Under the pieces are notes generated by a model, which searched no databases, was not told where the DNA came from, and saw only the letters and a program-made list of their open reading frames with translations. DNA of 10,147 nucleotides, taken from assembly GCA_964480565.1 (NCBI GenBank), contig CAYZSU010000078.1:1-10147 (forward strand), given 5' to 3'. The position numbers and the translations under genes were made by a program. Numbering within the stretch: the first letter of the stretch is position 1; each line of letters opens with the position of its first letter. Shown in pieces: positions 6,521 through 10,147 of the stretch. The DNA comes from CAYZSU01 sp964480565 (GTDB taxonomy: Bacteria; UBA10199; 2-02-FULL-44-16; JAAZCA01).

Positions 6521-6537
6521 GTTTTCAATTGGAAAAC
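6521..6537. promoter_or_regulatory. Operator-like palindrome, copy 2
   Basis: GTTTTC (6521-6526), a 5-nt spacer and GAAAAC (6532-6537) repeat the 4596-4612 site exactly in half-sites and spacing. It lies in the divergent region, centred about 114 nt before the lipoprotein start and about 78 nt before the ATPase start. A T run follows on the plus strand (6539-6544), but the stem is AT-rich, so terminator function is less likely than a protein-binding site. Confidence 0.5.
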
Positions 6538-6642
6538 GTTTTTTATGCAATTGTTTGGGAATAAATTGCTATTTTGAAAAAAATACACAATAAATGCGGA
6601 CAATAACCGATAATAAAATAAATCACAAAAATGGAGATATAT

Positions 6643-7317
6643 ATGAAGACAAAATGGTATGCTGGACTAGTTGTATTAATCAGTATGGTAATGATGGGTT
6701 GTAATTCTGATGGAGGGTTTACATCTGAATCTGTTGATACGACTGTGCCGAATGAATCTGCCAATTCATCGCTATATGGAACATGGCAGCTTCGCGCCAC
6801 AGTGAATCATGCCGTATGTTCTGGCAATGAGTCAGTGGACATCTCTGCTGCTGAAGCTATTGTTGAAGAATATCGTATTGTGCAGACCGCGGATGGATGT
6901 CTGATCAGCGACAATGATGCGGATGACCGTGAATTGAATAATAATGAGGATCTATTTGATGATGAGGATACGGAATGCCAAATTGGTGGTGATGTAATTA
7001 CATTGGAGTTCTCTCAAAACCAGCAATTAGGGGATGGCTGCATTGCATACATGGATGCTGTTGCCCGTTTGCAGTTGGAAGGCGCCCAATTAAAGGGAAC
7101 GTATTCTGTAGAAGTGCGACTAGGTGATGAATGTTCAACAACGGAAAGTTCTGTAATAGTCGATAGTGATTCGATTGCATCGGATTCACCGATAGGGGAT
7201 CGATCAAAGGTGATGAGTTTTATGCCATCATTATCATTAAATAAATCCACGTCAGCCGGAGGTTCTACCCAGAATTGCACATTAACCGCGGATGTCGTTG
7301 GTTTTAAGATGAATTAA
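6643..7317 (+). CDS. Cysteine-rich putative lipoprotein
   Basis: The 224-residue product is an unrecognised envelope protein. Residues 1-19 are a lipoprotein-type signal peptide (Lys2, Lys4, hydrophobic GLVVLISMVMMG) and Cys20 is the probable lipidation site, although MMGC is a loose lipobox. Ser-rich linker 21-43 follows. The mature domain opens LYGTWQL, reminiscent of the GxW turn of lipocalin-like barrels, and contains six Cys (59, 86, 112, 133, 164, 212), enough for three disulfides. Residues 90-111 are a strongly acidic, Asp/Asn-rich stretch that might bind calcium. ATG 6643 is chosen because GGAG (6633-6636) precedes it at 6 nt; the upstream ATG at 6631 would put the site inside the gene. 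Its stop overlaps the rpe stop by 4 nt, tail to tail. Confidence 0.7.
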   Translation: MKTKWYAGLVVLISMVMMGCNSDGGFTSESVDTTVPNESANSSLYGTWQLRATVNHAVCSGNESVDISAAEAIVEEYRIVQTADGCLISDNDADDRELNNNEDLFDDEDTECQIGGDVITLEFSQNQQLGDGCIAYMDAVARLQLEGAQLKGTYSVEVRLGDECSTTESSVIVDSDSIASDSPIGDRSKVMSFMPSLSLNKSTSAGGSTQNCTLTADVVGFKMN

Positions 7318-7988
7318 TTGGATGTGTGAGTACTATCTCGCAATTGTTGCATTGCCTGCGCATAATCATCTGTATTAAATATAGCAGAGCCAGCCACAAA
7401 AATGCGACTACCTGCATCATAGGCATCTTTGATGGTTTGCGCATTAATGCCCCCATCAATTTGAATGGGAATGGTCAATTGTTTTTGATCTAAAATTTTT
7501 CTAAGTTCACGTATTTTATCTATGCTAGATGAAATAAAGGATTGCCCGCCAAATCCTGGATACACGGACATGGTTAAAATATAATCCGCTAAATGCAAAT
7601 AGGGCATTGCATCTGCAAGAGGTGTGTCTGGATTAATAACAAGGCCAGCCTGGCAGTTATATGATTTAATAAGTGGCAATGTGATGGCAGGGTCTTCAGT
7701 TTCTATATGCACGGATATCCAATCAGCGCCCGATTTTGCAAATGATTCAATATAGCGACTGGGTTCTTCGATCATCAGGTGACAATCCAAGGGGAGGGTC
7801 GTATGTGGGCGAATTGACTTAACCACAGCCGGGCCAATCGTAATATTGGGCACAAAGTGACCATCCATCACATCCACATGAATTAAATCTGCGCCTGCGG
7901 ATTGAACTGCTTGAATTTCCTGTGCTAAGTTTGCAAAATCTGCTGATAAAATTGACGGTGCAATTTGAATGTCATTATTTTGTGTCAT
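7314..7988 (-). CDS. rpe: Ribulose-phosphate 3-epimerase
   Basis: Rpe interconverts ribulose-5-phosphate and xylulose-5-phosphate in the pentose phosphate pathway, in the cytoplasm. From ATG 7988 the product is 224 residues, a normal length. TIM-barrel signatures are in order: IAPSILSADF (9-18), HVDVMDGHFVPN (37-48), DCHLMI (68-73), MSVYPGFGGQ (140-149), IDGGIN (177-182) and VAGSAIF. Metal ligands by family analogy are His37, Asp39, His70 and Asp178, with catalytic Asp39 and Asp178. ATG 8021 is in frame but lacks a ribosome-binding site and adds an 11-residue tail not seen in the family. The start lies inside the end of fmt (14-nt overlap), implying translational coupling. The 3' end overlaps the lipoprotein gene stop. 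Confidence 0.95.
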   Translation of the reverse strand: MTQNNDIQIAPSILSADFANLAQEIQAVQSAGADLIHVDVMDGHFVPNITIGPAVVKSIRPHTTLPLDCHLMIEEPSRYIESFAKSGADWISVHIETEDPAITLPLIKSYNCQAGLVINPDTPLADAMPYLHLADYILTMSVYPGFGGQSFISSSIDKIRELRKILDQKQLTIPIQIDGGINAQTIKDAYDAGSRIFVAGSAIFNTDDYAQAMQQLRDSTHTSN

Positions 7989-8910
7989 GGCTAATCCGTT
8001 CTGAATGAATGCGCGTGCCATTTAGAAAATCGACAATGCTCATCTTTTGTTTGCCTTCCAATTGGACGTCAATAGGGTAAATAATGCCATTCGTACAGTA
8101 AATGCCCAAGCTGTTACCTTCAATGTGAATAGTGCCTGGCACATCATTGTGCGACAGCTCAATATATGTAGCCTCATGAATACGAAATCGCTTTTGGTCG
8201 ATATATGTATAGGCGCCTGGCCAAGGGTTAAACCCTCGGATTAAATTATAAATGGAGGCTGCTGTGTCATCCCAATCGATTCGTCCATCTGTTTTTTTAA
8301 GTATGGGGGCAAAGGTGGCCTTGTCATGGTTCTGAGGTATGGAGTGTGCGTTATTGGATTTGATTTCCGATAATGTATGTTTGAGTAAGTCTGCACCAAG
8401 TATGGATAAACGGTCATGCAGCATGCCAGCGCTTTCGAGTTCATCGATGGGTGTTTCGCACATATGCAATATATTGCCTGCATCCATTTCTTCGCTTAAA
8501 AACATGGTTGTTATACCGGTTTGTTTTTCGCCATTTCGAATTGCCCATTGAATAGGCGCCGCACCTCTATACTTAGGCAATAGCGAGCCATGTACATTGA
8601 TGCAGCCTTTGGAGGGCAATTCGAGAATTGTTTTTGGTAAAATCTTACCATAGGCCACGACTATAATGATGTCCGGTTTCAACTCAGAAAAATGTGCGAG
8701 TACATCCGGTGTGCGAATACGTGCAGGTTGGAATAAGGGTAAATTATGTTCCCTGGCAAATTGAGCCACTGGGCATGCAGTCAGTTTTTTACCCCTGCCA
8801 GCAGGCTTATCCGGTTGTGTGATCACTTGGACGATGGATTCATTTTGCTGCATTAGCATATCCAAACAGGGGACAGCAAAACCAGCAGAGCCCATAAATA
8901 TGATATTCAT
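7975..8910 (-). CDS. fmt: Methionyl-tRNA formyltransferase
   Basis: Fmt transfers a formyl group from 10-formyltetrahydrofolate to Met on initiator tRNA. The 311 residues match the family length. The N-terminal Rossmann-like domain starts MNIIFMGSAGFAVPCL and includes QPDKPAGRGKKL (32-43). The catalytic triad by analogy is Asn105, His107 (in NVHGSLLPKYRGAAP) and Asp143 (in EEMDAGNIL). The C-terminal OB-fold tRNA-binding domain begins near 205 and contains the FNPWPGAYT signature. AAGGAG lies within the end of def and 9 nt before ATG 8910. The def stop is 3 nt upstream and the rpe start overlaps the 3' end, so def-fmt-rpe is a tight operon. Product and partner Def act at opposite ends of the formyl-methionine cycle. 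Confidence 0.96.
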   Translation of the reverse strand: MNIIFMGSAGFAVPCLDMLMQQNESIVQVITQPDKPAGRGKKLTACPVAQFAREHNLPLFQPARIRTPDVLAHFSELKPDIIIVVAYGKILPKTILELPSKGCINVHGSLLPKYRGAAPIQWAIRNGEKQTGITTMFLSEEMDAGNILHMCETPIDELESAGMLHDRLSILGADLLKHTLSEIKSNNAHSIPQNHDKATFAPILKKTDGRIDWDDTAASIYNLIRGFNPWPGAYTYIDQKRFRIHEATYIELSHNDVPGTIHIEGNSLGIYCTNGIIYPIDVQLEGKQKMSIVDFLNGTRIHSERISHDTK

Positions 8911-8913
8911 GTG

Positions 8914-9423
8914 TTAATCTCCTTGTTTGGCTATTTTCTTTCGTTTTTTTAAATACATATCCTGCTTGATTTGACTGGCATAATCCAAAATAACATGGCC
9001 ATCGAGATGGTCGATTTCATGCTGAATAGCAATGGCAAATAGGCCAGTGGCATCCATGCATCTTTCATTGCCATGCTCATCTTGATATTCGAGCGTGATA
9101 TCTTTGGCGCGCGTGACTTCAATAGTCATGTCAGGTACGGACAAGCACCCTTCCTCGTAGGTTGTATCGCCATTTTTTTCTGTGATGATCGGATTGATCA
9201 TTTTAATGAGCCCAGGCGCATCAGCATCTCCTTGGGCAACATCCAATACAATGATGCGTTTGGAAATGCCCACTTGGGGGGCTGCCAATCCAATGCCATT
9301 GCTGGCATACATGGTGTCTACCATATCAGCTAAAAGCTCAGTGATTTCTGAATCAATATTTTCAATGGGCTCGGATATTTTTCTTAAAATAGAATTTGGG
9401 TAAGTGATAATGTCTAACTGCAT
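8914..9423 (-). CDS. def: Peptide deformylase
   Basis: Def removes the N-formyl group from nascent proteins, using a metal ion, usually Fe2+. From ATG 9423 it is 169 residues, the usual size. All three family motifs are present: GIGLAAPQVG (43-52), EGCLSVP (91-97) and QHEIDHLDG (134-142), giving metal ligands Cys93, His135 and His139 and catalytic Glu136. The open frame extends far upstream to 9597, but that part runs into a repeat and is not family sequence. ATG 9423 has AAAGGA (9435-9430) at 6-nt spacing; ATG 9429, two codons earlier, touches the same element directly and is unlikely. It is the first gene of the leftward def-fmt-rpe operon. No convincing promoter was found, although TTGCTT and TATGTT hexamers on this strand near 9499 and 9478 are possible. 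Confidence 0.96.
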   Translation of the reverse strand: MQLDIITYPNSILRKISEPIENIDSEITELLADMVDTMYASNGIGLAAPQVGISKRIIVLDVAQGDADAPGLIKMINPIITEKNGDTTYEEGCLSVPDMTIEVTRAKDITLEYQDEHGNERCMDATGLFAIAIQHEIDHLDGHVILDYASQIKQDMYLKKRKKIAKQGD

Positions 9424-9546
9424 GTTCATTCCTTTATAGTGTAAATTTATGGATAGTTGGTGAGGGATAGTAAACATACAGATATGCAACCGCAAGCAAT
9501 TAATGTGATATATGATAATGAGGGATATTAGTGTCATATATTTACT

Positions 9547-9701
9547 ATGGGGTTGTTGAAAAACGCCCATCTTCGGTGTTTCCCGCTGCACCCGCAATCC
9601 TCACGTACTTTCGTGTACGCTCCGGTTGCGGATTTGCGGGCGCCTTGAATCTGGGCATTTTTGACCAACCCCACAAATTGTCCATTTTTCAACAGGCCCA
9701 C
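9547..9701. repeat. GC-rich palindromic repeat, MITE-like
   Basis: A roughly 155-bp non-coding element more GC-rich than its surroundings. Arms 9548-9569 and 9652-9673 are inverted repeats with 19 of 22 matches (TGGGGTTG..., ending in GCCCA). The interior folds further: CCCGCAATCC (9591-9600) with GGATTTGCGGG (9630-9640), and CGTAC with GTACG around 9604-9618. A second, outer right arm (9683-9701, CATTTTTCAACAGGCCCAC) matches the same left arm at about 15 of 19, so there are two nested right ends. No transposase is present. This is the layout of a non-autonomous inverted-repeat element or dispersed REP-like unit; a clear target duplication was not found. Confidence 0.65.
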
Positions 9702-9998
9702 TATACTATGGGACTGCCCTCAATATAGATGTTTTGTGGAGTTGTTTGAAAATATATTAAGATTGCTTGGGTCTCTGTCGAATTACTAAATGTTTCAGGT
9801 CTAAACGCAACTAATACATAGCGGATATGAGTTCTAACCGCTTGATTGGTATCTAAAAAATAAAACAGGCCCAAGCATTTTTATTGCATTGGGCCCAAAT
9901 GGGGGACAATATTTATATTTCAAATCAATTACTCGTTCTATGTATATTATCGGTTGAATGAATACAAAAGTTGCGTATGTATTGATTTTTTTTCGAAC
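9702..9998. other. Mostly non-coding stretch
   Basis: Between the palindromic repeat and the start of the phosphatase gene I see no convincing coding sequence on either strand. The leftward open frame 10043-9834 has unlikely composition, no ribosome-binding site and is interrupted by a terminator structure. The stretch holds the leftward terminator at 9868-9895, a short 5-bp inverted repeat AGCGG/CCGCT (9820-9842), and AT-rich DNA before the phosphatase gene that could hold its promoter. Confidence 0.5.
9853..9895 (-). terminator. Leftward intrinsic terminator without an evident gene
   Basis: On the complement strand TTGGGCC (plus 9889-9895 arm) pairs with GGCCCAA (9868-9874), extended by 3 bp (GCA with TGC) past one bulged base, with a 7-nt loop, and is followed by TGTTTTATTTTTT. 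On the plus strand there is no T run after the stem, so it terminates leftward transcripts only. No gene lies immediately upstream on that strand, so it may end a small RNA, or transcription antisense to the phosphatase gene. Confidence 0.7.
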
Positions 9999-10016
9999 AT
10001 GAGTCATGGCTTCTTT

Positions 10017-10147
10017 ATGAGAAAATCGCATGCATATTGTCATATTCCAGATGGGTCTAGGTTAAATCATAAACCACTGTCTATATCGAGGGCCATTTTT
10101 TTGGATCGTGATGGTGTGATCAATAAAAATGTGCATTATTTGTCCAA
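10017..10147 (+). CDS. gmhB: HAD-family phosphatase, probably GmhB (partial)
   Basis: The gene runs off the right edge. The visible frame contains AIFLDRDGVINKNVHYLS, the HAD motif I (nucleophile Asp and acid/base Asp in DRDGV) in the form typical of D-glycero-D-manno-heptose-1,7-bisphosphate 7-phosphatase, which makes the heptose precursor of LPS inner core. HisB-type histidinol phosphatases share this motif and remain possible. Start choice is uncertain: ATG 10017 gives about 25 residues before motif I, longer than the usual few, and ATG 9999 is also in frame; neither has a clear Shine-Dalgarno. The extra N-terminus may indicate a variant or an unseen non-ATG start closer to the motif. Confidence 0.7.
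   Translation, partial: MRKSHAYCHIPDGSRLNHKPLSISRAIFLDRDGVINKNVHYLS

Noticed and set aside
7014..7280. Leftward ORFs opposite the lipoprotein gene
   Set aside because: They are shadows of the rightward lipoprotein frame, with no ribosome-binding sites or recognisable domains.
9461..9527. Direct repeat TGAGGGATA (9461-9469 and 9519-9527) upstream of def
   Set aside because: Nine bases in two copies with 58-nt spacing can arise by chance, and no symmetry or promoter fit was seen.
9424..9597. An N-terminal extension of peptide deformylase from an upstream ATG
   Set aside because: The extension is not family sequence, runs into the palindromic repeat, and a good ribosome-binding site supports ATG 9423.
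9543..9712. TACTATGGG flanks as a target-site duplication
   Set aside because: The copies are offset differently from the two repeat ends and partly overlap the left arm, so they do not behave like a clean duplication.
9834..10043. Leftward 69-codon ORF
   Set aside because: It contains the terminator stem, lacks a ribosome-binding site, has no recognisable domain, and overlaps the start of the phosphatase gene.
1..10147. CRISPR array, tRNA or rRNA genes
   Set aside because: No regularly spaced repeats, no tRNA cloverleaf signature and no rRNA-like sequence were seen on either strand.

Overview
The window comes from a fairly AT-rich Gram-negative bacterium. Heptose-phosphatase (GmhB-type) and lipoprotein genes point to an LPS-bearing envelope. 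The order ffh-rpsP-khpA-rimM-trmD, with a KH-domain gene between rpsP and rimM, is known from Firmicutes, Deltaproteobacteria and several other lineages and differs from the enterobacterial rpsP-rimM-trmD-rplS arrangement. I cannot fix the phylum from the sequence alone. A decayed toxin gene and a GC-rich palindromic repeat would fit a genome with some mobile DNA and gene decay, but that is inference.

Layout. Positions 1-247 hold the 3' end of glmM (cell-wall and LPS precursor synthesis), closed by a strong intrinsic terminator. Positions 419-3631 form a compact rightward housekeeping cluster for protein targeting and ribosome/tRNA maturation: ffh (SRP GTPase), rpsP (S16), khpA (KH RNA-binding protein), rimM (30S maturation factor) and trmD (tRNA m1G37 methyltransferase). 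The khpA-rimM and rimM-trmD junctions are 4 and 0 nt, which suggests translational coupling. No rplS follows trmD within this window.

Positions 3632-7317 look accessory: a small unknown ORF, a cysteine-rich DUF3795-type protein, a leftward hipA toxin-kinase pseudogene recognisable in three reading frames, a secreted glycine-rich small protein, a doubtful 55-codon ORF, a leftward DUF4143-type AAA+ ATPase, and a divergent cysteine-rich lipoprotein. Two identical operator-like palindromes (GTTTTC-N5-GAAAAC) lie upstream of the secreted protein gene and in the ATPase/lipoprotein divergent region. A separate 11-bp inverted repeat ends exactly on the ATPase start codon.

Positions 7314-9423 are a compact leftward housekeeping cluster, def-fmt-rpe. 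Def and Fmt act at opposite ends of the N-formylmethionine cycle, and Rpe is a pentose-phosphate enzyme. Upstream of def lies a roughly 155-bp palindromic GC-rich repeat (9547-9701). A mostly non-coding stretch follows, carrying a leftward intrinsic terminator with no evident gene feeding it. The window ends in the start of a rightward HAD phosphatase gene, probably gmhB.
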